Positions 50,591 through 60,784 of a stretch of 64,000 nucleotides of DNA are shown piece by piece. Source of the stretch: Burkholderia sp. Bp8963 (lineage in GTDB: Bacteria; Pseudomonadota; Gammaproteobacteria; Burkholderiales; Burkholderiaceae); assembly GCF_003854275.1 (NCBI RefSeq), contig NZ_QTQP01000019.1:1-64000 (forward strand), given 5' to 3'. How positions within the stretch are numbered: the stretch's first letter is position 1; each line of letters begins with the position of its first letter. Below the pieces are notes generated by a model, which searched no databases, had not been told where the DNA came from, and worked only from the letters and a program-made list of their open reading frames with translations. A program made the translations under genes and the position numbers.

Positions 50591-53500
50591 TCAGTTCGAA
50601 TCCGCGAGATACGGCGTCGTGAAGATACGCGGCGGGAACGGCTGCACGCCGCTCTGCGGCGTGAAGCTGTAGCGCAGATAGATGGCCGCCACCCATTCGC
50701 GATACTGGTACGCGTTGCCGAACGACGCAGTCGCGCCGACCGCGAGCTGCGACGCAACCTGATACTCGCCGCGCGCGGCGAGCGAATACGCAACACCGGT
50801 CTTGCTGCGCGCGGGGTAGACGGCCCCCGGGTCGAGCTGCGCAGTCGGGAAGTTTTTGATATTCGTCACCGCATCGGCCTGCATGTCAGGATCGAGCGGG
50901 AAATAAGGCGCCTCGTTCTGCCGGTAATGCTGCACGCCGATCGAGCCGGTCAGATCGTAGGTGAACGCGCCAGCGCGGCCCGCATACTCGATCGGGATGT
51001 TCAGGATCACGTATTGCTGCGGGCTGAAATAGCCGCCCTGCCCGTACGTGAAATACGACTGATTCTGGCTGAAGCGCATCCACGTTGCATTCACGCCGAC
51101 GGTAAGGGTCTGGTCGGCATCGCGAAACAGACGCGTATACGCGCCACCGCCGCCCTTGCCCGAAAAGTTGCGCTCGACGTGGTGGCCGTCGTAGTAATCG
51201 AATGAGCCGGCGACATAGAGGCCGCTCGTGCCGTCGTCCCAGCCCAGCGCGCCGCGCACCCCGCTACGCGTCACCCCGCCCCACTTGAGCCCCGAGCCCG
51301 AGTCGCGCGCGCCCGCGAACGACAGCAGGCTGTCGGTCACCGCGCGTCGCGTGACGGCCAGCGAATAGGATGCCCTGTCGGTCATCGCGCCGTCATAGCG
51401 CACGCCGCCGACCACGTTCTGGTACGGGAATCCGATCGGCGTTGCGCCGATGTCGGCCTTCAATTGCTTGCCTTCGTAGCCGACGGACAGGCCGACGCCA
51501 CTCGCCGACTGCGAGCCCGGCGCGCCGTTCAAGCTCGCGGGCGTCAGCCCGGCGCCGTAACGGGCGCGTGTCGGCACGTCGGTGGCCGCCGGAGTGCCGG
51601 CGTCGAGCATGACGGGCGTCGCCGTCACGACCACGTGGCCATTGCCGGCCTTGATGCGGCCCTCGATCGGCGTCTCGATATCGGTCAGGCCCGACAGCCC
51701 GTCTTCGCCCGTGCGATTCCGGAACACGAGCCCGCCAGTCACCGTGCTCGCCTGATCGCGGTTCACCTGCGCGAGTTCGGCAGCAACGCCGAGCGTCTGC
51801 GCATTGGCGTCCGCATTCGCGCCGCGCTGCACGGGCCCGGCTGCGGCATAGCTCTGCGCGTAGCCCGCCGGCGGTTGCGGGATGTAGGGCTGCTGCGCGT
51901 AAGCTTGGCCATAACCGTCCGACGGATACGGTTGCTGCGGATACGAAGGTTGCGCACGCATCTGTCGCCCATAGCCCGGTTGACGAGCCATCGGCTGCGC
52001 ATAGGCCGGTTGCTGATCATCTGCCTGCCATTCATAGGCCTGCCCGTATGCGGGCGGACGACCGGTCGGCTGCATATCGGATGAATTCGCGGACGAACTC
52101 TGGTACGAATTCGGGCCGCCACGCGCAACCCGGCTCGACCTTGCAGACCGCGCACGCGTTGCCGGAGCCAGTGCCGCCGAAGGCTGCGCAGCTCGCGCAG
52201 CGGGCGACATCGGCCACGGCGTCGACACGTACCCCGAATCGCCGCCGCCTGCTTCATCGCCCGGCACCACATACCCGGCAGGCGGCACCATCTGTTGCGC
52301 ATCGGCTGCGGCCGGCAGATACCGTGCATATCGCCGCCCCGTCGCGGGGCCGCCCGCCTCCGCCGCACCGCCGGCCGCCTGGCCGTAACCGCTGGAATCG
52401 CTGAAATCACCGTCCGCCGCCAGCGCGGCCCCATACGGCACTGGCGCGCGCGATTGCGGCGCGACGGCGGGTGTCATGTAAGTCGCGGGTGGCGCAGGCG
52501 GCATCGAGTAAGGCACGATCGGAGCGGAAGAAGACGAAGAAGACGGGTTGGACCAAGAAGGCGTGCCCGGCAGCGGCACCATAGCGCCCGCATCGCCGGC
52601 GGAACGCACTGCATCGACCGAGGTCTTGCCTTCAAACGGATTGGTACCAGGCAACGGGTTCGCGCCGATCCGCTGCATCGCGGCTTCCCAGCCGCGCGGC
52701 ACGTTCGAGCGCGCACTAGCGGTGCTGCGCACAGGCGGCGTGTTGCCAGCCACCAGCGAACGCTGCAGATACTGCGCGGCGAGCGACAACTGCCCCTCCG
52801 CGCGATACAGCCGGCCGATCGCCGCAAGCAGCGCCGGATCGTCCGGCGAGATCCTCAGCGCAGTGGCCGCGAACGCCTCGCCGTCGCGCCACGCCTTCGC
52901 GCCGCTCGCCGCGTAGATCGCGGCGATCAGCAAACCCGGATCGTCCGGCCGGCGGGCCAGCGCGATCCGATAGCACGTCAGCGCGTTCGCGGAGTCTCCG
53001 GCCGACGCATACAGGCGCGCGAGCGCGGCCTGCAGCTCCGGGCTGTCGGGCATCGCGGCGAGCCACGGCGCGATGACGGCATAGCCGCCGGCCAGGTCGC
53101 CACGCTGGCGCACCGCGTCGGCCTGACGCACGACGATCTCGAGGTTCAGCGCGTCGAAATCGCTTCGCTGCTGCGGCGTCAGCTGCATCGCGGCGAGGCG
53201 GCGCATCGCGTCGCCAAGCAGCGAATCCTGACGGCCGGCCAGCAGGATGCGCGCGTATTGCAGCAGCAAGCCCGCGTTGCCGGGCTCGCGGGCCAGCGCG
53301 CGTTGCACGAGCCCGAGCGCGCGCGACGTGTCGCCCGCCGCCAGATAGCCAGCGGACAACTGCACCGCCAGCGCTGGCGCTTCCTGCCCGATCGCTTCCG
53401 TTTCGCGCAACACGCCAATCGCCTGGGCGCGTTGACCATGCTGCGCCATCCGCGTCGCGAGCGCGACCTGCTGGCCGACCCAGAGTCGGTGTTGCAACGT

Positions 53501-55267
53501 CGTCATCGCGGCCGTGCGCTGCTCGGCGGGAACGCGTTCGAGCCGCTGCAGCCCGATCGACCAGTCATGCGTCTGCTCGGCGAGCAGCGCGCTCGCATAG
53601 AGCGCGTCGGGCATGTCGGGATGCTCGGCAAGCAGCCCGTCCATCATGCTGCGTGCCGAAGCGATCGCGCCCTGCCGCACGTACACGCGTGCCAGGTCGA
53701 GCCGCAGCCAAGGATCGTTCGGGGTGCCCGCGAGCGCATCCTCGAACAGGCTGCGCGCGGTGCCAAGGTCGCCGCGCGCGTCTGCCTCCCGCGCCTGCGC
53801 GGCCTCGGCGGTGCGGCGCAGCCGATCGAAGCCGCCAGCCTTGGCCTGCTGTTCGGCCGTCAATTGCTGCGCGAATTGCAACGCCTCGTCGCCGCGCCCC
53901 TGCGCGGCCAGCGCGCCGACGAGCCCGCGCAGCGCATCCGGGTGGTCCGACTGGCGACGCAGCGCCATCCGGTAGGCCTGCTCCGCACCACGCGGATCGC
54001 GGTTTGCGAGCAGCGCGTCGCCGAGCATCACCTGCGCGGTGACGTTCGACGGGTCCGCGAGGATCGCGCGCTCGAACAACGCCTTCGCTTTCGCGAAGTC
54101 GCCGTTGCTTTGCGCGCCGAGCGCCTCGCTCGTGTAGGTCCAGTACGTCGCGCTGTCGAGCGCCGAGCGCCAGCGCGCCGCATTCCCGCCCCGCGACGCG
54201 CGTTCGAGATCGCTGCGTGCCTGCGCAAAGCGCTCCTGCTTCAGTTCGACGATGCCGAGGCCGCCAAGCGCGTCGGTATTACCCGGCGACTTCTCCAGTA
54301 TCGCGTTGAAGCGCGCGCGCGCCGTGTCGAGATCGCCGCGGTCGAGCGCGGCGAAGCCGTCCGCGATCTCGCGGCCGCGCACCTCGTTCGCCGCGTCCTG
54401 CTGACCGCGCTCGCGATCTGCCTCATCCTGCCGCACCATGCTGTCGTAGCGCGCCTTCACCGGAGGATCGTCGGGCACCACCTTCAGGTACGCAACGTAG
54501 CGCGCCTGATCCGACGGCCGTGCGGCGAGCCAGAGCAGCGCCTGCCGCCAGCTCTGCCGTGCCTGTGCGCCGACCTTGCCGTCAGCGGCCAGCTGCTCGA
54601 GCCGCGCGATACCGTCGCGGCGCGTCGCGTCGCGATAGGTCAGGTGCTGCGCATAGGCGAGCGCGTAGCGCGGATCCTCGGGATTGTCCCGCGCGAGCTG
54701 CTCGAGGCCGCGCCGGGCTTCGTTCCATCCGCTGGGCGTCGCCGCAAGCGCCTGGTAATACTCGAGCCGCAGCGCGGGCGACGACGGCGCGCCTTGCAGC
54801 GCCCGCTGATATTGCTGCGCGGCCGACGCGCTTTGCCCCATCTTCGCGAGGCGCCGCGCATCGTTGATCTCGTCGTTGCGCGGGCTCGACTCACCGAGGC
54901 GCTGGCCCAGCTCGTCGATCTGCGGAAAGCCCGGTGCCGTCTGGCGCAACTGCTCCAGATAACGTTTCGCACCCGCGTTGTCCTTGCGATCGGCGAGCAC
55001 CATGCCCATCCCGAACAGCGCGTCCGGCTGGTTCGGATCGAGGCCCAGCACCTTCTTCCAGGCCTGGCCCGCGAGATCGCCGCGACCGTGCGCCTGCCAG
55101 TACTTGCCCTGGTCGATCAGCACCTTGAGCGGATCGGACCCCGCGGCGGCGGCCGGGTGCGGCAGCGCGAGCGCGAACAGCAGACTCGCGACGAGTGCAT
55201 GCATGCCGCTTCCTGCGACACTGCGTGCCCTGCCGGCTACGCGCTTGCGTGACAGTCGAGCGCGCAT
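50591..55267 (-). CDS. bcsC: Cellulose secretion protein BcsC (TPR plus outer-membrane barrel)
   Basis: 1558 residues. A signal peptide (about 22-42, SLLFALALPHPAAA) is followed by many tetratricopeptide repeats (about 45-830), a long Pro/Gln/Ser/Tyr-rich linker (about 850-1160, with repeats such as AYAQP and GYAQ) and the BCSC_C β-barrel (about 1170-1558; REYQVASQLAVGATASFGNA near the end). BcsC guides cellulose through the periplasm and out of the cell. The linker is unusually long and low complexity. The start is one base after the bcsB stop; a Met at residue 22 is an alternative. Confidence 0.93.
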   Translation of the reverse strand: MRARLSRKRVAGRARSVAGSGMHALVASLLFALALPHPAAAAGSDPLKVLIDQGKYWQAHGRGDLAGQAWKKVLGLDPNQPDALFGMGMVLADRKDNAGAKRYLEQLRQTAPGFPQIDELGQRLGESSPRNDEINDARRLAKMGQSASAAQQYQRALQGAPSSPALRLEYYQALAATPSGWNEARRGLEQLARDNPEDPRYALAYAQHLTYRDATRRDGIARLEQLAADGKVGAQARQSWRQALLWLAARPSDQARYVAYLKVVPDDPPVKARYDSMVRQDEADRERGQQDAANEVRGREIADGFAALDRGDLDTARARFNAILEKSPGNTDALGGLGIVELKQERFAQARSDLERASRGGNAARWRSALDSATYWTYTSEALGAQSNGDFAKAKALFERAILADPSNVTAQVMLGDALLANRDPRGAEQAYRMALRRQSDHPDALRGLVGALAAQGRGDEALQFAQQLTAEQQAKAGGFDRLRRTAEAAQAREADARGDLGTARSLFEDALAGTPNDPWLRLDLARVYVRQGAIASARSMMDGLLAEHPDMPDALYASALLAEQTHDWSIGLQRLERVPAEQRTAAMTTLQHRLWVGQQVALATRMAQHGQRAQAIGVLRETEAIGQEAPALAVQLSAGYLAAGDTSRALGLVQRALAREPGNAGLLLQYARILLAGRQDSLLGDAMRRLAAMQLTPQQRSDFDALNLEIVVRQADAVRQRGDLAGGYAVIAPWLAAMPDSPELQAALARLYASAGDSANALTCYRIALARRPDDPGLLIAAIYAASGAKAWRDGEAFAATALRISPDDPALLAAIGRLYRAEGQLSLAAQYLQRSLVAGNTPPVRSTASARSNVPRGWEAAMQRIGANPLPGTNPFEGKTSVDAVRSAGDAGAMVPLPGTPSWSNPSSSSSSAPIVPYSMPPAPPATYMTPAVAPQSRAPVPYGAALAADGDFSDSSGYGQAAGGAAEAGGPATGRRYARYLPAAADAQQMVPPAGYVVPGDEAGGGDSGYVSTPWPMSPAARAAQPSAALAPATRARSARSSRVARGGPNSYQSSSANSSDMQPTGRPPAYGQAYEWQADDQQPAYAQPMARQPGYGRQMRAQPSYPQQPYPSDGYGQAYAQQPYIPQPPAGYAQSYAAAGPVQRGANADANAQTLGVAAELAQVNRDQASTVTGGLVFRNRTGEDGLSGLTDIETPIEGRIKAGNGHVVVTATPVMLDAGTPAATDVPTRARYGAGLTPASLNGAPGSQSASGVGLSVGYEGKQLKADIGATPIGFPYQNVVGGVRYDGAMTDRASYSLAVTRRAVTDSLLSFAGARDSGSGLKWGGVTRSGVRGALGWDDGTSGLYVAGSFDYYDGHHVERNFSGKGGGGAYTRLFRDADQTLTVGVNATWMRFSQNQSYFTYGQGGYFSPQQYVILNIPIEYAGRAGAFTYDLTGSIGVQHYRQNEAPYFPLDPDMQADAVTNIKNFPTAQLDPGAVYPARSKTGVAYSLAARGEYQVASQLAVGATASFGNAYQYREWVAAIYLRYSFTPQSGVQPFPPRIFTTPYLADSN

Positions 55268-55268
55268 G

Positions 55269-57803
55269 TCACTCCTTCAGCCGGCGCGCCGCCCGCGCGC
55301 GCAGCAAACGATAGAAAACCGCCGCCAGCACGAGCGCCGCCAGCACGCCCCCCAGCACGAGCGCCAGCGGGTGTGCCGACAGGATCCAGCGCAGGTATTC
55401 GATCGGCGGCAGCGCGCCGACGTGATACGGCGCGCCGTTCGACGTCACGCTGACCGTGCGGCCGTGAATCACGACCATCCCGCCCTGGATCGACGCCAGC
55501 ATGTCGTCGTCGAGCAGCGCGCTGCCGAGGTCGTCGTCGGATTGGCCCGGCGCGCTGATCAGCGCAACCGCGCTGCGCGAACTGCGCAGCGGCGATTCGA
55601 AGCCGGCGATCAGCGCGCTGGCCTCGTCCGTGACGACGGACAGGCTCGCGCGCACGTGCGTCGGCTCGGCGCCCTGCGCGCCACGCCACCAGTCCTCGAC
55701 CTTGAACACCAGATCGGTGAGCGCGAAGGTGCGGCCGGCGCCGTCGCCGGAGAACGGCATCTGCTTGTCCCAGCGCTTCAGAAGCGGCTGCGTGTCGGGC
55801 GCGCCGAGGATCAGCAGGTCCTTGGCGGCGAACGCGTCGACGCCTGCCGCATCCGTCACGCTCACCCCCGTCACCGGATAGCCGGTCGATGCGCCCATGC
55901 GGCCCATCACCAGCAGGTACAGGCTGTAGACCGACGGCGTCGGCTCGGCGGGGAGCACGACCGCCGTGTCCGACAAATCGGCCAGGCGCGTAAACGGGAA
56001 GCCGCTGTTCGCGAACGCCGCGAGATCGGGCAGCGTCATGTAATGCGGAAACGACGACACGTCGATCGTCGAATCCGGATCGATCGCGCCTTGCACGTTC
56101 TGCAGCAGCCGCCCCGTGCATTCGCCGGTATCCGGGATGTCGTAGAAGAAGTTCAGCCGCAGTTGCGCGCGCGGCGTGAGCATCAGCGGCGGCACATGGA
56201 CGGTCACGCGATCGCTGCCGGTATTGTCGGTGCGGCCAGGCGACAGGTAGCGGCCGAGGCTCCACCAGGACGTGTCTCGCGCCGGGATCGGCAACTCCTT
56301 CAGGAACGTGTCGCCGACACTCAGATTGAGCGACGAGCGATCGACGCGCGGGCGCACCGTGTATCGATAGCGCAGGTCGATCGGCGCACCGCGCGTGTTC
56401 CACATAAACAGGTCGGGCGGCACGCGAAGGTTGATCCGCACCGCGCCCGCATCGTAGCCGGACACGGCGAGCGCGCGCTCGCCGACCAGCTCGCCGAAGC
56501 GCACCGGGCGAGACGACGACAGCCAGTTCGGCGCGTCGTACGGCACGCGCGGCGCGACGTTCGCGAGCCCGGTCACCGCGGCCCGCGTGCCAGCGAGCGC
56601 GGTGTTGCCCAGTGCCAGCGCGCTGGCGGCGGTCTTCAGTTCGGCGGGCGTCCGGCCGAGCACGAGCAGGATCTGGCCTTGCGCGGGCGCCTGCCGCTCC
56701 ACCACGGCCAGCGCCGGACCATCGATGGCCGGCAGCACGACGCCGTCCGGATGATCGTCGGCGGTCGCGAACAGCACCGCGTTGCCGGACGGCGGCAGGC
56801 TGCCGGTGCGGGCCGGGAACAGCGCACCGCGGTAGGCCGCCAGCGCGCCGAACCACGACGCGGCGATGCCCGCCGCCTCGAGCGTCTCGCGCGGGGGCCG
56901 GCCCGCGAACACGAACGGCAGCTCGAGCCGCCGCGCGTCCCGCCGATCGAAGAATGGCGCGGGCAGCGCGCCGAGATCCGGGCGGGCATGCAGCGACGCA
57001 TAAGTGAGATCGATCCGGCTCGCATTGCTCACGGTCGCCCACAGCGCCGAGTTGGCCGGATCCTCGCAGCGGCGCGTGTAATGCCCGATCAGCTGAAGGT
57101 TCAGATGGTTGTATTCGGTGATGAAGCGCGGATCGATCGGCACGTCGCGCGACAAGGTCATCCCTGCTTGCGCTTGCGGCAACGGCAGCGTCGCGGCCAC
57201 CTCGCCATTGACGAGCACCTTGAGCTGGGACAGATCCGGCAACAGCGCGGGCGAATAGCTGTAGACGAGATGCAGCACGGCACCGGTGACGACCTCGTCG
57301 TCGCGAACCGCGAATGCGACGCCGTTCTGGCCGTCCGTGCCGCGCAACTGGAGCGGATCGCGCGCACCGAGATCGGCGAGCGTCAGCGCCTGGCGACGGC
57401 CGCCGGGCATCAGCGTGCCGGGGTTGGCCGTGGTCGGCGTACTCACCGCAAGCACGCGTTGCCCGCCGGCGGCCGGCGCCTTTTCCGCGAGCAGCGGCAG
57501 CCGCTCGGCGGCCGGGCCGAAGGCCGCGGCCGGCGACGGCGGCGGCACGTCGCCCGACGACGTCGCACCATCCGCCGAGCGCACGACGCCCGGCGACGCC
57601 GCTTCGGTTCCGCTTGCCCGCGCGACCTCGGCTACGCCGCCCTGCACGCTCGTCCACAGCGCAAACGTCAGCAGCATGCGCGGCAAGCGCACCCGCCACG
57701 CCGCATGGCGGACGAATGCGACACCCGCAAGTTGCGATGCGCGCGCGTCATCCTGCGCGCTGCCGCACTGTTGCGGCATCCCCGTTGTTCTATTGGCCAT
57801 CAC
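55269..57803 (-). CDS. bcsB: Cellulose synthase periplasmic subunit BcsB
   Basis: 844 residues. After a leader of about 65 residues, the protein has alternating carbohydrate-binding and flavodoxin-like domains (DGQNGVAFAVRDDEVVTGAV, DPRFITEYNHLNLQLIGHYT, FFYDIPDTGECTGRLLQNVQ) and one C-terminal membrane anchor (ALVLGGVLAALVLAAVFYRLL) that contacts BcsA. Length and order are those of BcsB. It starts immediately after the bcsA stop. Several starts are possible in the first 50 codons. Confidence 0.93.
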   Translation of the reverse strand: MMANRTTGMPQQCGSAQDDARASQLAGVAFVRHAAWRVRLPRMLLTFALWTSVQGGVAEVARASGTEAASPGVVRSADGATSSGDVPPPSPAAAFGPAAERLPLLAEKAPAAGGQRVLAVSTPTTANPGTLMPGGRRQALTLADLGARDPLQLRGTDGQNGVAFAVRDDEVVTGAVLHLVYSYSPALLPDLSQLKVLVNGEVAATLPLPQAQAGMTLSRDVPIDPRFITEYNHLNLQLIGHYTRRCEDPANSALWATVSNASRIDLTYASLHARPDLGALPAPFFDRRDARRLELPFVFAGRPPRETLEAAGIAASWFGALAAYRGALFPARTGSLPPSGNAVLFATADDHPDGVVLPAIDGPALAVVERQAPAQGQILLVLGRTPAELKTAASALALGNTALAGTRAAVTGLANVAPRVPYDAPNWLSSSRPVRFGELVGERALAVSGYDAGAVRINLRVPPDLFMWNTRGAPIDLRYRYTVRPRVDRSSLNLSVGDTFLKELPIPARDTSWWSLGRYLSPGRTDNTGSDRVTVHVPPLMLTPRAQLRLNFFYDIPDTGECTGRLLQNVQGAIDPDSTIDVSSFPHYMTLPDLAAFANSGFPFTRLADLSDTAVVLPAEPTPSVYSLYLLVMGRMGASTGYPVTGVSVTDAAGVDAFAAKDLLILGAPDTQPLLKRWDKQMPFSGDGAGRTFALTDLVFKVEDWWRGAQGAEPTHVRASLSVVTDEASALIAGFESPLRSSRSAVALISAPGQSDDDLGSALLDDDMLASIQGGMVVIHGRTVSVTSNGAPYHVGALPPIEYLRWILSAHPLALVLGGVLAALVLAAVFYRLLRARAARRLKE

Positions 57804-60008
57804 TTATTTTTCTGTCGTTACGCCGGCTGTATCGCCATTGCCGCGGCTCGTGCGCCGCTTGCCCCGTGTGCGCAGATCGGCCCACAGGCGCGAGACGAGT
57901 CCCACGAAGCCTTGCACGCCGACCTGCAGCACATGCAGGAACGCGCGCGTCGGCGAATCGGGGCGACGCCCGGCCGCCCAGTCGGTCCAGGCGTCCGCGC
58001 GCGCGAAGGTGGAACTGATGAGGTCGAACTCCTGCCGCTGCGACAGGTTCGCGAACCGCATGCCGACGTGCCCCGGCGCTGCGTACTCGATCGTTCCCGG
58101 AAACGCGTATTCGTCGACGCCGCGGAACAGCGACACGGTCACCTGGGCGCCAACCGGCACGTCGATGTCGGCGGGCACGGCCACGCCGATGCCGCCTTCC
58201 GAGTAGTCGCGCGTTTCGCATGACAGCGTGCGGCCGTTCGCGAAACGAAGCATCACCGGAATCGTCATCGCGACGCGATGCGCGACGCGCACCTGCCGGC
58301 GCTCGTTCGCCGCCGACACGGCGACGCCGAGAATCAGCACGTTGTAGCACGTCCACGCGAGGTTGAACGCGGTCGTCTGCACCACGCTGCGCACATGCCA
58401 GCTGAACCCGATGTGCGCGATGCCCGCCGCGAGCCCGATCACGTTCAGGACCAGCAGGATCAGGTAGGGCTTCGAGATGGCCCAGTCGAAATAGCCCTCG
58501 TCGATTCGCCCGCCCTTTGCCGTGACGTTGAACTTGCCGAGCTTCGGATTGATCAGCGCGAGCAGCGTCGGCAGCATGATGTACGACGCGAGCACCGACT
58601 CGTAGACCTCCGCCCAGAACGAATGCCTGAACCGGCTCTGCATCCTCGAGTTCGTGACGTTCGCGTGCAGCACGTGCGGCAGCGCGAACAGCGCGATCGA
58701 CATCGCGGACGCCTGGATCACGTGTGCGCCGAAGAACAGGAACGACAGCGGTGCCGTCAGGAACACGAGCCGCGGGATGCCGTAGAAGAAATGCATCATC
58801 GCGTTCAGGTAGCACAGCCGCTGGCCGACGCTCAGGCCGCGGCCGAACAGCGGATTGTCGATCCGGAAGATCTGCGTCATCCCGCGCGCCCAGCGGATCC
58901 GCTGGCCGATGTGTCCCGTCAGGTTCTCGGTGGCGAGCCCGGCCGCCTGCGGAATCGCCAGATAGGCCGTCGTATAGCCGCGACGATGCAGCTTGAGCGC
59001 GGTATGCGCGTCTTCCGTCACCGTCTCGACCGCGATCCCGCCGATCTCCTCGACCATCGAGCGCCGCAGCAGCGCGCATGAGCCGCAGAAGAACGTCGCA
59101 TTCCACAGATCGTTGCCGTCCTGGACCAGCCCGTAGAACAGCTCGCCCTCGTTCGGCACCTTCCGGAACGTGCCGAGGTTGCGCTCGAACGGGTCCGGCG
59201 AGAAGAAATGGTGCGGCGTCTGCAGCATCGACAGCTTCGGATCGCGAAGAAACCAGCCGAGGCCGATCTGCAGGAACGAGCGCGTCGGAATATGGTCGCA
59301 ATCGAAGATCGCGAAGTATTCGCCGTCGGTGAGCTTCAGCGCCGCGTTGATATTGCCGGCTTTCGCATGGTGATTGTGCGTGCGAGTCGTCCAGTGCACG
59401 CCCACCGATTCGCAGAACGCCTCGAATTCAGGGCGACGTCCGTCGTCGAGCACGTGGATCGACAGCTTGTCGGCCGGATAGTCGAGCGCGAGCGCCGCAT
59501 AGATGGTCGGCTTTACCACCGACAGCGGCTCGTTGTAGGTCGGGATGAACACGTCGACGGTCGGCCAGTCCGCACGCGACACGGGCATCGGCAGCGGCTT
59601 GCGCCCGAGCGGCCACGCGGTCTGGAAATAGCCGAGCACCAGCACCAGCGCCGAATACACCTCGGCCAGCACGAGCAGCGCACCCCACGCCGCATCGAGC
59701 GGATGCGACCACACGATCGTCTCGGTCAGGCGCCAGTAGATGTAGCGCCCGGACGCCGCAATCGACAGCACGATCATCACGAGGGTTGCGTAGTGTCCTT
59801 CGAAGCGCCGGATCATCAGCGCGAACGCGAAGCAGCAGGCCGCGAACACGAGTTGCTGGACATTGTCGAGCGGCACCGTGCAGACGAAGAACAGCGACAC
59901 GAGCGCGAACGGCGTAAGCAGCAGCGCAACCGGCAGGCCCTGCCGCAGGTGCGAGTCGATGAACCGGTCGACGCGTGACGGTCGCATGGCATCCGCCCGC
60001 GCCGTCAT
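57804..60008 (-). CDS. bcsA: Cellulose synthase catalytic subunit BcsA
   Basis: 734 residues. Membrane helices flank a GT2 domain: VFIPTYNE (about 152), VLDDG (about 188), the DxD in FDCDHIPT (about 235), FFCGSCALLRR, the TED motif in VTEDAHT (about 328) and QRIRWARG (QxxRW, about 365). The C-terminal PilZ domain has NERRQVR (RxxxR) and DYSEGGIG (DxSxxG), so activity should depend on cyclic di-GMP. It polymerises UDP-glucose into β-1,4-glucan. The start ATG overlaps the bcsQ stop by ATGA. Confidence 0.96.
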   Translation of the reverse strand: MTARADAMRPSRVDRFIDSHLRQGLPVALLLTPFALVSLFFVCTVPLDNVQQLVFAACCFAFALMIRRFEGHYATLVMIVLSIAASGRYIYWRLTETIVWSHPLDAAWGALLVLAEVYSALVLVLGYFQTAWPLGRKPLPMPVSRADWPTVDVFIPTYNEPLSVVKPTIYAALALDYPADKLSIHVLDDGRRPEFEAFCESVGVHWTTRTHNHHAKAGNINAALKLTDGEYFAIFDCDHIPTRSFLQIGLGWFLRDPKLSMLQTPHHFFSPDPFERNLGTFRKVPNEGELFYGLVQDGNDLWNATFFCGSCALLRRSMVEEIGGIAVETVTEDAHTALKLHRRGYTTAYLAIPQAAGLATENLTGHIGQRIRWARGMTQIFRIDNPLFGRGLSVGQRLCYLNAMMHFFYGIPRLVFLTAPLSFLFFGAHVIQASAMSIALFALPHVLHANVTNSRMQSRFRHSFWAEVYESVLASYIMLPTLLALINPKLGKFNVTAKGGRIDEGYFDWAISKPYLILLVLNVIGLAAGIAHIGFSWHVRSVVQTTAFNLAWTCYNVLILGVAVSAANERRQVRVAHRVAMTIPVMLRFANGRTLSCETRDYSEGGIGVAVPADIDVPVGAQVTVSLFRGVDEYAFPGTIEYAAPGHVGMRFANLSQRQEFDLISSTFARADAWTDWAAGRRPDSPTRAFLHVLQVGVQGFVGLVSRLWADLRTRGKRRTSRGNGDTAGVTTEK

Positions 60009-60784
60009 GCAACGCTCCGCATCGTGCCGGGCGCGCCGATCGCGCGAGCAAGCCACGCCCCGCACGCATTCAGGTCGGCAGCGGCCTGCGAGCGTGAATC
60101 GTAGCGATTCACGGTAGTCTGGTGCGCGAGCGATTCGGCCACCCCTTCGTCTGCGTGGATCACCCCGCCGAAGCGCTCCGCACCGAGGCGATCGCGCAGC
60201 ACGCGCAGCACGTCCCGGCCCAGATCGCGCGACTGATCGACCTGATTGATCACGTAGCCCTCGCCGTCGAAATCCGAACGTTGCGTCGCATACTCGTCGA
60301 TCATCCGGCGCATCTGCGGAATCGCCGCATACGAAGCCGCATCGGCAAGCACGACCATCACCGCGAAATGCGCGGCCGTCAGCGCGGCGCGCATGTAGAC
60401 CGAAGTGCCGGGCGGCGTGTCGACGATCACGATGGCGTCGTCATCGAGCCCGAGCGCCGCGAGCCCCTGCGTGAACCACGACGGGTTCCAGTCGAGCAGG
60501 CGCTCGAAGCGGCGCTGGTCCGCTTCGCTCACCACGCCGAACGGCAGCACGGTGATCCCGTCGACGATCGTGGCCGGCCAGCGCTGCTCGTTGAGCGCGG
60601 CGCACGCAAGCCCGTCGCTCGCCTCGAGCGGCACGCCGAAATGCAGCCGCAGCCCGTTCTGCGGATCGAGGTCCACAACGGCGACACGCCGCCGTCCCGC
60701 CGCGGCAATCACCGAGGCGAGGTTTGCAGCCAGCATGGTCTTGCCGACACCGCCCTTTGCGGAAACGATCGTGACGACCTTCAT
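60005..60784 (-). CDS. bcsQ: Cellulose operon ParA-like ATPase BcsQ
   Basis: 259 residues. P-loop SAKGGVGKTML (an intact KGGVGKT, unlike the ATPase at 18602), VAVVDLDPQNGLRLHFGVPL and VIVDTPPGTS. BcsQ (YhjQ) proteins place the cellulose machinery at the cell pole. The start was chosen because its ATG overlaps the bcsP stop (ATGA); a Met nine codons earlier lies within bcsP. Confidence 0.92.
   Translation of the reverse strand: MKVVTIVSAKGGVGKTMLAANLASVIAAAGRRRVAVVDLDPQNGLRLHFGVPLEASDGLACAALNEQRWPATIVDGITVLPFGVVSEADQRRFERLLDWNPSWFTQGLAALGLDDDAIVIVDTPPGTSVYMRAALTAAHFAVMVVLADAASYAAIPQMRRMIDEYATQRSDFDGEGYVINQVDQSRDLGRDVLRVLRDRLGAERFGGVIHADEGVAESLAHQTTVNRYDSRSQAAADLNACGAWLARAIGAPGTMRSVA

Noticed and set aside
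49420-50796. 458-codon minus-strand frame opposite the porin
   Set aside because: The Arg/Ala/Val-rich translation without domains, exactly antisense to a conserved porin with strong codon bias, indicates a shadow.
55237-57699. 820-codon minus-strand frame overlapping bcsB
   Set aside because: It is the alternative frame of bcsB itself, Arg/Ala/Gly-rich with no motif; bcsB in the other frame has clear homology.
52295-58223. Very long plus-strand open frames (about 985 and 1081 codons) opposite bcsC, bcsB and bcsA
   Set aside because: They are antisense shadows caused by the high GC content and codon bias of the cellulose genes. Their translations are Arg/Ala/Pro/His-rich with no recognisable domain, while the minus-strand genes are complete and well conserved.
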